Below the pieces are notes generated by a model. The model was not told the DNA's origin. It ran no database searches and worked only from the letters and a program-made list of their open reading frames with translations. Shown one piece after another: positions 24,407-31,860 of a stretch of DNA of 64,000 nucleotides. This DNA comes from CATOSD01 sp034422735 (GTDB lineage Bacteria; Chloroflexota; Dehalococcoidia; Lucifugimonadales; CATOSD01), in assembly GCA_034422735.1 (NCBI GenBank), contig DAOUJL010000071.1, forward strand, positions 1-64,000, written 5' to 3'. The translations under genes and the position numbers were made by a program. Each line of letters opens with the position of its first letter. Within the stretch, counting starts at the first letter, position 1.

Positions 24407-24487
24407 AGGAGGAATAGCGTGATGATTTGGTAGCCATACGCAGCAAGGCCACCAAATCGTCAATTGCAAGTTCGCGATCTGGTGGCC
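24407..24487 (+). promoter_or_regulatory. Three-arm leader with tiny ORF, attenuator-like
   Basis: AGGAGG (24407-24412) is followed at 6 and 9 bases by GTG ATG ATT TGG TAG, a 4-codon reading frame. Arm A 24424-24435 (GATTTGGTAGCC), arm B 24447-24458 (GGCCACCAAATC), arm C 24476-24487 (GATCTGGTGGCC). B can pair with A or with C (11 of 12 in each case), so the two hairpins exclude each other. The TAG of the tiny ORF lies inside arm A. The transposase ATG is 27 bp past arm C. Confidence 0.45.
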
Positions 24488-24491
24488 TCTA

Positions 24492-25820
24492 GTCACGCGA
24501 GGGGATAAACTCGATGACTGTCACTAAGATTACGACAACGCACGTAGCTCCGCAAGTGTCCTACGAGTTTGAAACCGAGATTATCAACGCCGTTAACGTA
24601 ACTGAATTACTGAGAGTGCTGAACGCTTACAGGGCCAAAGGTGGACGCCGAACCTATGCCATCGAAGCGTTTTGGCGAGCGTATCTAATGAGGTATCTGC
24701 TGAACCTGTCGAGCATCAACGAGTTGCATCGCAGATTGGAAAATGATCTGTGCTTGCGGCAAGTATGCGGCTTTGACAAGCTGCCCGAACGGAGAACGTT
24801 CAATAGATTCGTCGAACGATTATCTGATCATCCAGACTTGGTGCGTAAAGCAATGGCAGACTTCACAGAAAGACAGAAGGTCTTGCAGCCAGACTTAGGA
24901 AAGAAAATCGCTATAGATTCTTCCGTTGTCGAATCGCATAGCAATCCAGATAAGAAGTCCAAGATTACAGGTCAAGTCTCTGATCCCGAAGCGTCCTGGA
25001 CAAGGAAACCAGACAACAAAGGTGTTATGAAGTGGTGGTTCGGGGACAAACTCCATCTGATGACAGACACTGACTCACAGTTTCCTTTGGCGTTCAGTGT
25101 GACGACAGCGAAAAGCTCCGACACCACAGAGTTGCCTAAGCTGCTGGAGCAGGCCGAGAACCAGTTTGATTGGTTCAAGCCCCAGTACGTCATAGCTGAC
25201 CGAGGCTACGATAGTGAAACGAACCATAAGGCCATCCTCGACAAAGGCGGGGCGTTTATCTGTGGGATGCGCCATTACAAACGCCCACCGAAGAAGAAGC
25301 CTATGTTCACGAAGAACGGCAATCCTTTCTGTTTCGATGGTAAGGCCATGAGATACGTCGGGACAATAGACGGGAAGCACTACTTCCAGTGTTCTGCTCA
25401 TCCGGGAAATCCTCGGTGTCAGGCTCATGCAGTAGTAGACTGGCGTACTGAGGCCAATCAAAGAGTGTATGGCCCTGTGTTCCGAGGCAGTCGTGAATGG
25501 AGAAATCTGTATAGACGTAGACAAAGTGTAGAGCGGATTTTCAAATCTGCGAAAGAGTTTCGAAGCCTAGAGAACCACTACATCAGGGGCTTGAAACAGA
25601 TGACGTTGCACGCAGCAATGAGTGTCTTGACTTACGCCGCGACTGTATTTGTCCAAACTCGCGCCAAGTCCGACAGGCCCCGCTGGATGGTGAAGAAAGT
25701 GGCGTAACAGCTTGACATTCAACAGAGAGGAACCCCATAACAAGTACAATTGAAAACTTGACCAATGCGGAACAAGTGAGCTATCATAGAGATGCAGGGT
25801 TGTTATCCCCTCTCTGTGAC
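24492..25820 (+). mobile_element. Probable insertion sequence with DDE transposase
   Basis: About 1.33 kb. Candidate terminal inverted repeats are GTCACGCGAGGGGATAA at 24492 and the reverse complement of 25803-25820 (GTCACAGAGAGGGGATAA), alike but for one extra base and one change. No clear target duplication beyond a single A on each side, so true ends could lie further out. Confidence 0.55.
24514..25707 (+). CDS. DDE transposase (IS4/IS5/IS1182 superfamily)
   Basis: 397 residues. N-terminal helical DUF772-like domain (RTYAIEAFWRAYLMRYLLNL, ERRTFNRFVERLSDH). Catalytic residues: first Asp in KIAIDSSVVESHS, second Asp in VIADRGYDSETNHK, and Glu in RRQSVERIFKSAKEFRSLEN (the Y/R-x-x-x-E-x-x-F-x-x-x-K pattern). 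A Cys-containing insertion lies between the second Asp and the Glu. Full length with no frameshift, so it may be active. Codon use is lower in GC than the chromosome around it. The AGGGG before the ATG falls inside the putative left terminal repeat. Confidence 0.9.
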   Translation: MTVTKITTTHVAPQVSYEFETEIINAVNVTELLRVLNAYRAKGGRRTYAIEAFWRAYLMRYLLNLSSINELHRRLENDLCLRQVCGFDKLPERRTFNRFVERLSDHPDLVRKAMADFTERQKVLQPDLGKKIAIDSSVVESHSNPDKKSKITGQVSDPEASWTRKPDNKGVMKWWFGDKLHLMTDTDSQFPLAFSVTTAKSSDTTELPKLLEQAENQFDWFKPQYVIADRGYDSETNHKAILDKGGAFICGMRHYKRPPKKKPMFTKNGNPFCFDGKAMRYVGTIDGKHYFQCSAHPGNPRCQAHAVVDWRTEANQRVYGPVFRGSREWRNLYRRRQSVERIFKSAKEFRSLENHYIRGLKQMTLHAAMSVLTYAATVFVQTRAKSDRPRWMVKKVA

Positions 25821-25821
25821 A

Positions 25822-25857
25822 GCTCCCCTACCGTATTGCAATTGGCGGTAGGGGAGC
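25822..25857 (+). terminator. Strong hairpin after the transposase (GCTCCCCTACCG / CGGTAGGGGAGC)
   Basis: Perfect 12-bp stem with a 12-nt loop that itself contains ATTGCAAT; followed by CTTAGTCTCAGTTTCTGTCC and TTTT further on. The 320 bp after the transposase hold only this, the right terminal repeat and the family-A repeat. Confidence 0.6.
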
Positions 25858-25980
25858 CTTAGTCTCAGTTTCTGTCCTTTTACTGTCTCAATCCAGGGCA
25901 GCCAAGATGAGTCAAATTAGCCCGTGAGTTTTGTCCCTTCAAAGACGCCTTGCGACGGATTCAACGCAAAATCGAGGTTA

Positions 25981-26010
25981 TGTCCCTCCCTCCATCAAGG
26001 GAGAGGGGAC
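25981..26010. repeat. Dispersed palindrome, family A
   Basis: TCCCTCCATCAAGGGAGAGG and GGAC; the 5' CACCCT portion is missing. Marks the right limit of the island. Confidence 0.6.
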
Positions 26011-26028
26011 GAATCTGGGTTGGCCGCG

Positions 26029-26334
26029 CTAGTCCTTCAGCTCGATGAGCACGTTCATGTAGCGCGTGTCGGAGTTGTTGATGACGCGGTGGACCTGGTG
26101 GTCGCCGTGGTAGCGCCAGGTTCCGACCTCTGACGGGTTGTTCGCGGTCTCGCCGTCTTCGTACTCCGACGTCAGGCTGCCGCCTTCCACGACCACGGTC
26201 ACGTAGTCCCGCCCGTGCAGGTGCCAGTCGCTGGCCTGGCCCGGCTCCACTATCAGATTCCAGATCTTAACGCGATCGTTTTCGAACAACACCCTTGTCG
26301 CTATGTCCCCTAGCGGCGCGTCTCCTCTGGGCAT
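26029..26334 (-). CDS. Small cupin-domain protein
   Basis: 101 residues from ATG 26334 with GGAGGTG upstream. Cupin motif 1 is DWHLHGRDYVTVVVEGGSL (His-x-His), motif 2 is reduced to GTWRYHGDHQVHRVINNS with two further His. A metal-binding beta-barrel is expected. No enzymatic partner adjacent; it shares orientation with radC upstream. Confidence 0.78.
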   Translation of the reverse strand: MPRGDAPLGDIATRVLFENDRVKIWNLIVEPGQASDWHLHGRDYVTVVVEGGSLTSEYEDGETANNPSEVGTWRYHGDHQVHRVINNSDTRYMNVLIELKD

Positions 26335-26390
26335 GTGACACCTCCAAACCGATTGTTTTGCGCTCCGTCCGCCGCGGGAGAGGGCGTGGG

Positions 26391-27155
26391 TCAGAAGCCC
26401 AGTCCCCTCTCCTTCAGGCTGACAAAGCCTCGCGAGCCTATTATAACGTGGTCCAGCAGGTCGATATCCATCGATTCGGCGCTGGTGCGGATGCGACGGG
26501 TTACGGCGACGTCCTCCGGGCTGGGAGTGGGATCGCCGGACGGGTGGTTGTGGGCTATCACGATGGATGGGCAGTTTTCGCGGATCGCGGGGCGCAGCAC
26601 CTCGGCCACTCGCACCGCGGCGGAGTTGACGCTGCCCTTGTAGACGGTCTCCTTGGATAACACCTTGTTCTTGGTGTTGAGCAGCAGCACGTAAAGCTCC
26701 TCCTGCTTGAGGCCGGTCAGCGTGGACCCGAGCTCGTTCACCACGTCCTGGGGGCAACTTATGGTCCTTCGCATAACCGGCTCGGCGTCGGCGACCCTGC
26801 GTCCGAGTTCGACGGCGGCCAGTAGCTGGCAGGCTTTGGCGTCGCTGATGCCCTTGAGCTCGCAGAGCCTGCCGAATGCCACGTCGGACAGGGCACTGAC
26901 GCCGCCGACCTGGGCCAGAAGCTGTTGGGACAGGGCGACCACGTTTTGGCCCTTGATTCCGGTGCGGAGCAGAATGGCCATCAGCTCGGCGTCGCTCAGG
27001 TACCTGGCGCCGACCTCCCTGAGCCGCTCGCGCGGCCTCTGGTCTTCCGGAAAGTCAACAATGCGCGCATGATACGTTACTCGGGCTTCCTGACCAACCA
27101 ATCGACCGCCTCCATTTCGTTCGCGGCGTGTACGCCGCGGGTCTGTTTTGAACAT
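26391..27155 (-). CDS. radC: RadC family JAB1/MPN-domain protein
   Basis: 254 residues from ATG 27155. The first 25 residues are atypical; a TTG at codon 19 with GGAGG 7 bases upstream would start LVGQEARVTYHARIVDFPED and may be the true start. An N-terminal helix-hairpin-helix region (RERLREVGARYLSDAELMAI and ELKGISDAKACQLLAAVELG) precedes the JAMM metal motif with AHNHPSGDPTPSPEDVAVTR. Once linked to DNA repair, its cellular role is unsettled. Single gene between cupin and DUF2283. Confidence 0.92.
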   Translation of the reverse strand: MFKTDPRRTRRERNGGGRLVGQEARVTYHARIVDFPEDQRPRERLREVGARYLSDAELMAILLRTGIKGQNVVALSQQLLAQVGGVSALSDVAFGRLCELKGISDAKACQLLAAVELGRRVADAEPVMRRTISCPQDVVNELGSTLTGLKQEELYVLLLNTKNKVLSKETVYKGSVNSAAVRVAEVLRPAIRENCPSIVIAHNHPSGDPTPSPEDVAVTRRIRTSAESMDIDLLDHVIIGSRGFVSLKERGLGF

Positions 27156-27225
27156 TCTGGCACACTTTAGCATAAACGTTCGGGGTTCGCAACTCTGACA
27201 AAGTGCTTGTCGGCGAACGGTGCGC

Positions 27226-27253
27226 TTGACAGCCGCCGTGCGGGACATAGAAT
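27226..27253 (+). promoter_or_regulatory. Putative sigma-70 promoter
   Basis: TTGACA, 16 bp, TAGAAT, 25 bp before the ATG of the DUF2283 gene. A consensus -35 and a good -10. Confidence 0.6.
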
Positions 27254-27278
27254 AGGCCGCACGGGGAGAGGAGTAGCG

Positions 27279-27485
27279 ATGCGGGTGAAGTACTTTCCCA
27301 ACACCGATACGTTGCTGATAGACTTTGCCGATAGAGACATCGCCGAGACCACGGACATCAACGAAAATGTCCTCGTCGAACTCGATGAGCATGGCGGGTT
27401 GGTCAGCATGACCATCGAACACGCCAAGGCCAGCGTGAACATCGAGGACTTCACTTTCCAGACGGCGGGACAAGAGAGCCTTTAG
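27279..27485 (+). CDS. DUF2283 small protein
   Basis: 68 residues from ATG 27279 with GGAGAGGAG upstream. MRVKYFPNTDTLLIDFADRD, then ENVLVELDEHGGLVSMTIEHA, is the DUF2283 pattern of short beta-rich proteins, often found beside toxin-like DUF4258 genes. No such partner is present here; the M20 peptidase follows after 33 bp and may be co-transcribed from the promoter at 27226. Confidence 0.82.
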   Translation: MRVKYFPNTDTLLIDFADRDIAETTDINENVLVELDEHGGLVSMTIEHAKASVNIEDFTFQTAGQESL

Positions 27486-27518
27486 CAACCACGGCGCGGC
27501 CGACGAGGATAATTCGCA

Positions 27519-28607
27519 ATGATCGACAGAGACCGGCTGGTGGACACGTTCGTGGAACTGGCGAAGATCGACAGCCCCTCCAGCGAGGAGGAGGAGATTG
27601 CGCAGCACCTGGTCGCGACGCTGGAAGGGCTGGGGCTGAGCGTCGCGAGAGACGCCTACGGAAACGTCATCGGCACCGACGGAGAGACGGACGGTGAGAC
27701 CGAGTTCGTGCTGCTTTCGGCGCACATGGACACCGTGGAGCCGGGGCGCGGCATCGAGCCGATAGTGGAGGGCGACCGCATACGCACGAACGAGACGACC
27801 ATACTGGGCGGCGACTGCAAGGCGGGCGTGGCCGCGGTGCTCGAGGCCATCAGGTCCATCAAGGAGGACGACGTTCCCCACGTTCCCTACCAGGTGGCGT
27901 TCACACGCGAGGAGGAGATTGGGCTGGTGGGCGCCCGCAACCTCGATTTTTCGATGATCGACGCCAAGTGGGCGGTGGTGTTCGACGGGGAAGGGCCTCC
28001 GAGCCAGATTACCTCCTCTAGCCCAACGTACATAGGGTTCGAGTTCGAGATAACGGGACGCGCGGCACACGCTGGCGTGGAGCCGGAAAAGGGTCTGTCG
28101 GCCATACGCATGGCGGCGGAGCTAATCACACGGCTGCCTCAGGGGCGGTTGGACGACGAGACGACGTTCAACGTGGGCACCATAGAGGGGGGCACGGTGC
28201 GAAACGCGGTGCCAGAGAACGTCACCGTGACCGGCGAGTTCAGAAGCCGGAACCTGGAGGCGCTGGACGCCATCCAAGTGCAGCTAGACGACGCGCTGCG
28301 ACAGGTGCGGGAGCTGTACCCGCAGGCGAAGATAGACGTTCACGTCCACACCGAGTTCGAGACTTACACGCTGACGGAGGACGATCCGGCAACGGTGCAC
28401 GTGATGGGCGTGCTGCGCAGGCTGGGGCTGGAGCCGTCGCTGCGACCCTCCGGCGGCGGCACGGACGGCAACGTGTTCCGTACGCACGGCATCAGCTCCG
28501 TGGTGGTAGGCATGGCCGACCACGGTATGCACACGGTGCGCGAGTACGTGACGATTCCCGACCTGGTGGACGCCGCCCACCTGTGCGAGAGTGTTTTACG
28601 GGAATGA
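27519..28607 (+). CDS. M20 family metallopeptidase (PepT-like)
   Basis: 362 residues. Zinc-site segments in order: LLSAHMDTVEPG (His, Asp), LGGDCKAGVAAVLEAI (bridging Asp), FTREEEIGLVGARNL (catalytic Glu pair), VVFDGEGPPSQI (Asp), and the final His in DAAHLCESV. The dimerisation lid lies between residues 175 and 275 (GRAAHAGVEPEKGLSAIRM). It resembles the PepT/YqjE group of tripeptide aminopeptidases. Cytosolic, no signal. Follows the DUF2283 gene by 33 bp. Confidence 0.88.
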   Translation: MIDRDRLVDTFVELAKIDSPSSEEEEIAQHLVATLEGLGLSVARDAYGNVIGTDGETDGETEFVLLSAHMDTVEPGRGIEPIVEGDRIRTNETTILGGDCKAGVAAVLEAIRSIKEDDVPHVPYQVAFTREEEIGLVGARNLDFSMIDAKWAVVFDGEGPPSQITSSSPTYIGFEFEITGRAAHAGVEPEKGLSAIRMAAELITRLPQGRLDDETTFNVGTIEGGTVRNAVPENVTVTGEFRSRNLEALDAIQVQLDDALRQVRELYPQAKIDVHVHTEFETYTLTEDDPATVHVMGVLRRLGLEPSLRPSGGGTDGNVFRTHGISSVVVGMADHGMHTVREYVTIPDLVDAAHLCESVLRE

Positions 28608-28687
28608 ACCTGCCGTCGATTCGCACTTCCCGGCGGCGCTCCCAACCGCCCTACCCTCGCGGTCAGAACTTGACGGAGTAGCGCACC

Positions 28688-29965
28688 GTGCGCATCGATC
28701 TGGCCTACGGGCGTGGCGTGCTGCCGGTGGAGTTGCCCGACGATCACACCACCGTCATCGAACCCCACTTCGCGCCCGGACTGCCCGACCCCGCCGGCGC
28801 GCTGCTGGCCGCCATTCGCAATCCCATCGGCTCGCCGCCGCTGAGCCGGCTGGCCCGCTCCGCCGAGAGCGTGGCCATCGCCGTTTGCGACGTGACGCGG
28901 CCAATGCCCAGCAAGGCCGTGCTGCCTGTGCTGCTGCGCGACCTGTCGCACCTGCCGCCGGAGCGGGTGAAGATACTGGTGGCGACCGGCACGCACCGGG
29001 CGAACACGACCGCCGAACTGGAGGCGATGCTGGGGCGGGAGGTGGTGGCGAGCTATCCGGTTACCAATCACGACGCCTTCGACGCAGAGAACCTGGTACG
29101 AGTGGGAGATACGGGTGGCGGGATTCCGATATGGCTCAACCGGCATTGGGTGGAGAGCGATCTGCGGATCACGACCGGGTTCGTGGAGCCACATTTCTTC
29201 GCCGGTTTCAGCGGCGGTCCCAAGATGGTGGCGCCTGGACTTGCCGGTTTCGAAACGACCATGCGGCTGCACGACGCGCGCATGATTGGAGACCCGCAGT
29301 CCACGTGGGGCGTGACGGAGGGCAACCCGATACACGACGCCATACGAGAGATCGCACGGCTGACGGGCGTTGGGTTCAGCGTGGATGTCACAATCAACCG
29401 CGACCACGCCATCACGAGCGCCTACGCGGGGGAGCTGTTCGCCGTGCATGCCGCCGCGTGCGACGACGCGCGTCGCCGGGCGATGCGAGCCGTGAGCCGG
29501 CGCTTCGACGTGGTCGTGACGACGAACAGCGGCTACCCACTGGACCAGAATCTCTACCAGGCGGTCAAGGGGATATCGGCGGCGGCGCAGGTGGTGAGGG
29601 ACGGCGGAGCCATCGTGTGCGCCGCCGAGTGCGCGGACGGTGTGCCAGAGCACGGAGCGTACAGGGATATTCTGTCCATGGGGGAAAGTCCCGTCCAGCT
29701 ACTCGACGCCATTCAGTCCCGCAGGATCGAGCGCCACGACCAGTGGCAGGTGCAGATACAGGCGCAGATTCAGCAGCGGGCGGACGTGTACGTGAAGGCT
29801 GAGGGCGTGACGCACGACGAGGTGCGGGCGGCGCACATGCGGCCCATCGATAGCGTGGGGGATACCGTGGCGGGGCTGCTGCGCGGTTACGGGCCGGGGG
29901 CGGCGGTGTGCGTGCTGCCGGAGGGGCCGCAGACGATTCCGTATGTGAGGACATCCCCATCCTAG
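28688..29965 (+). CDS. larA: Nickel-dependent lactate racemase LarA-like protein
   Basis: 425 residues from GTG 28688. DVTRPMPSKAVLP binds the carboxylate side in LarA; ATGTHRANT has His103, FVEPHFFAGFSGGPKMVAPG has His169 and Lys179, and MRLHDARMIGDP has His195. Their spacing matches His108, His174, Lys184 and His200 of L. plantarum LarA, the lysine being the anchor of the Ni-pincer nucleotide. Cofactor synthesis needs LarB, LarC and LarE; a LarC gene lies at 46621, the others are not in the window. The substrate may be another 2-hydroxy acid, as this family is broad. Confidence 0.88.
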   Translation: MRIDLAYGRGVLPVELPDDHTTVIEPHFAPGLPDPAGALLAAIRNPIGSPPLSRLARSAESVAIAVCDVTRPMPSKAVLPVLLRDLSHLPPERVKILVATGTHRANTTAELEAMLGREVVASYPVTNHDAFDAENLVRVGDTGGGIPIWLNRHWVESDLRITTGFVEPHFFAGFSGGPKMVAPGLAGFETTMRLHDARMIGDPQSTWGVTEGNPIHDAIREIARLTGVGFSVDVTINRDHAITSAYAGELFAVHAAACDDARRRAMRAVSRRFDVVVTTNSGYPLDQNLYQAVKGISAAAQVVRDGGAIVCAAECADGVPEHGAYRDILSMGESPVQLLDAIQSRRIERHDQWQVQIQAQIQQRADVYVKAEGVTHDEVRAAHMRPIDSVGDTVAGLLRGYGPGAAVCVLPEGPQTIPYVRTSPS

Positions 29966-30041
29966 CCTTCCCCCTGCGAGGGGCAAGGGACTTGGCGCCA
30001 CACCCACTCCCTGGATTCCGGCTCGGTGGCCGGAATGGCGG
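29951..30041. repeat. Family-B repeat followed by a family-C-like palindrome
   Basis: ACATCCCCATCCTAGCCTTC, then CCCCTGCGAGGGGCAAGGGACTT (to 29993), overlapping the last codons of larA, so larA ends inside the repeat. At 30011-30041 is CTGGATTCCGGCTCGGTGGC, a C-like hairpin (TTCCGG / CCGGAA). Confidence 0.65.
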
Positions 30042-30065
30042 AAGCGGGCGAGGGAGAAAGGACTG

Positions 30066-31172
30066 CTACTCGGCGGCGATGAGGTCCTTGGCGAGGGGGA
30101 TGACCTCGGCGGCGACGCGGCGGCATTCCTCGACGTGGGGGAAACCGGAGAGGATGAACTCGTCGATTCCGAGCCGCCAGTAGTGGAGGAGCTCGTTGGC
30201 GACCTGTTCGGCGTCGCCGACTATGGCGGTGCCACAGTTGACCCTCACGGTGGATATGCCGTTCCAGAGGCGCTCGCCTACGCGGTGGTCGGCGACGATC
30301 TGGGCCTGCGCGCGCTGGCCCACCATGGCCGTGCCCGCGAACTGGGCCTGGCGTTGCTCTCTAACCGCGTTGGCTGCCTGGGACAGGAGATCGCCCGCGG
30401 CGTCCCACGCCTGCGATTCGGTGTCTCGGACTATCAGGTGCGTGCGGAGGCCGAAAGAGGCGGACCTGCCGGCCTCGTCGAACTTGACGCGGGCGCGGTC
30501 GAAGAACGGCCCGAGCACGTCGCGCGGCAGAATCCAGGCGAGATAGACGTCGGACTGGCGGCCGGCGAGTTGGAGCGCGGCGTCGGAGGCGCCGCCGAGG
30601 TAGAACTTGGGGCCGTCGCCCACGGGACCGGGGGAGCAGAAGGCGCCGTTGAGGTTGACGTGCTCGCCCTCGAACATGGTGGGGCCGTCTGACGTCCACA
30701 TGGCGCGGCAGGCGGCGATGAACTCCTCCGCCCTGGCGTAGCGACTGGCGTGGTCGCTGGTCTCGCCGAAGCGTTCGAAGTCCCCCTGTATGCCGCCCGG
30801 CACAATGTTGATGTCAATGCGACCGCCGGATATCTGGTCCAGCGTGGCGGCCATCTGCGCGAACAGGCCGGGCGAGATGAAGCCGGGCCGGAGCGCGATC
30901 AGGATGCGTATGCGGCTGGTGACGGCGGCGAGGGCGGTGGCCATGGTCCAAGTCTCGGCGAGCGGCTCGCCCTCTTCGAACAGGCCGTTGGCGAAGCGCG
31001 TGGGTATGAGCAGGGAGTAGAAGCCCTCGTCCTCGGCGGTCTGGACGACCTCCTTGAGATAGTCGAACGTGGGCGGGCGCTCGGCCTGAAGGGTGCCGAT
31101 GTGCTCTCCGTCGCCGTCGATGGGTATGAACCAGGAAAACTTGGGATCGGGCCTGTCGTTCTGGCTTGCCAC
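30066..31172 (-). CDS. LLM-class flavin-dependent monooxygenase (SsuD-like)
   Basis: 368 residues from GTG 31172, chosen because GAGG lies 7 bases upstream (a longer frame starts at 31235). Luciferase-like barrel of the alkanesulfonate monooxygenase type: KFSWFIPIDGDGEHIGT at the start, EDEGFYSLLIPT, RIRILIALRPGFISPGLFAQ, TLDQISGGRIDINIVPGG and YLGGASDAALQLAG. The end GIDEFILSGFPHVEECRRVA matches SsuD. Such enzymes use FMNH2 and O2 to cleave sulfonates or related compounds. No Ssu transporter adjacent. Confidence 0.88.
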   Translation of the reverse strand: MASQNDRPDPKFSWFIPIDGDGEHIGTLQAERPPTFDYLKEVVQTAEDEGFYSLLIPTRFANGLFEEGEPLAETWTMATALAAVTSRIRILIALRPGFISPGLFAQMAATLDQISGGRIDINIVPGGIQGDFERFGETSDHASRYARAEEFIAACRAMWTSDGPTMFEGEHVNLNGAFCSPGPVGDGPKFYLGGASDAALQLAGRQSDVYLAWILPRDVLGPFFDRARVKFDEAGRSASFGLRTHLIVRDTESQAWDAAGDLLSQAANAVREQRQAQFAGTAMVGQRAQAQIVADHRVGERLWNGISTVRVNCGTAIVGDAEQVANELLHYWRLGIDEFILSGFPHVEECRRVAAEVIPLAKDLIAAE

Positions 31173-31492
31173 TGTGTCACCTCGGCGAAGCGGTATGAGG
31201 GTTGGCGGGATTTCGGCGTAGTCTAAGTGTGGCAAGTTTTGGTGTCAAGAACGCGCCCAGGTACCCCGAAAAAACCGTCACTTTCCCGCGCCATCCGTTC
31301 CCATTGGTGATCCATCCATCCTCATCCAAGCCCCACCGGATCCCATTCGTGCGCCATTTCTCCCCACCAATCCGCCCTCAGACCCGAATTTTCGACACCC
31401 TTCTTGAAATATACGCACATACGTGCTATCATCGCACACGGTATAGGCGGGCCGCAAACCCGCCCGCGGGACCGACCCCGCGCCTTCCCAAT

Positions 31493-31532
31493 GTCCCTTC
31501 CCCCTTGACGGGGGAAGGTTAGGATGGGGGTG
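31493..31532. repeat. Dispersed palindrome, family B, inverted
   Basis: GTCCCTTCCCCCTTGACGGG, then GGAAGGTTAGGATGGGGGTG: the family-B element in reverse. It lies in the 688-bp region 31173-31860, which has no convincing gene; apart from this repeat and the promoter at 31762 I see nothing in it. Confidence 0.75.
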
Positions 31533-31761
31533 ACAGGTAGGGGCGTCCCCTGTGGCAGTGAAGAAACGGCTGTGCGGCCCGTCCGCCCCGTGTCCTCTTC
31601 TGCCACGCGGCGCGACACTTATGCCCTGAATTGCCCACTCCAGCATTACAGAATTGAGCGGCGCCACCGACACTCCCAGCTACGAGCCTCACAGAATGTC
31701 GCAGAATCTAACAGATTTTGCGTTGCCGCATTTCGATGAGTCCCGGCTCCCTCGGCCATCA

Positions 31762-31790
31762 TTGACATTCTCTAGTCGTTTTGGTGTAAT
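31762..31790 (+). promoter_or_regulatory. Putative strong sigma-70 promoter of the ABC binding-protein operon
   Basis: TTGACA, 17 bp, TGTAAT. Predicted start near 31797 leaves a leader of about 64 nt with AAAGGAGGAGG before the ATG. Confidence 0.65.
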
Positions 31791-31860
31791 TTGCCGAAGT
31801 TTTGACTGGTTCGGCCTCCACGGGCTGGCCCACAAGTCGGAAGTCCGAAAGGAGGAGGAC

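Noticed and set aside
31278..31739. Short ORFs in the long leader region before the binding-protein gene
   Set aside because: They read through a dispersed repeat and lack ribosome sites or coding character.
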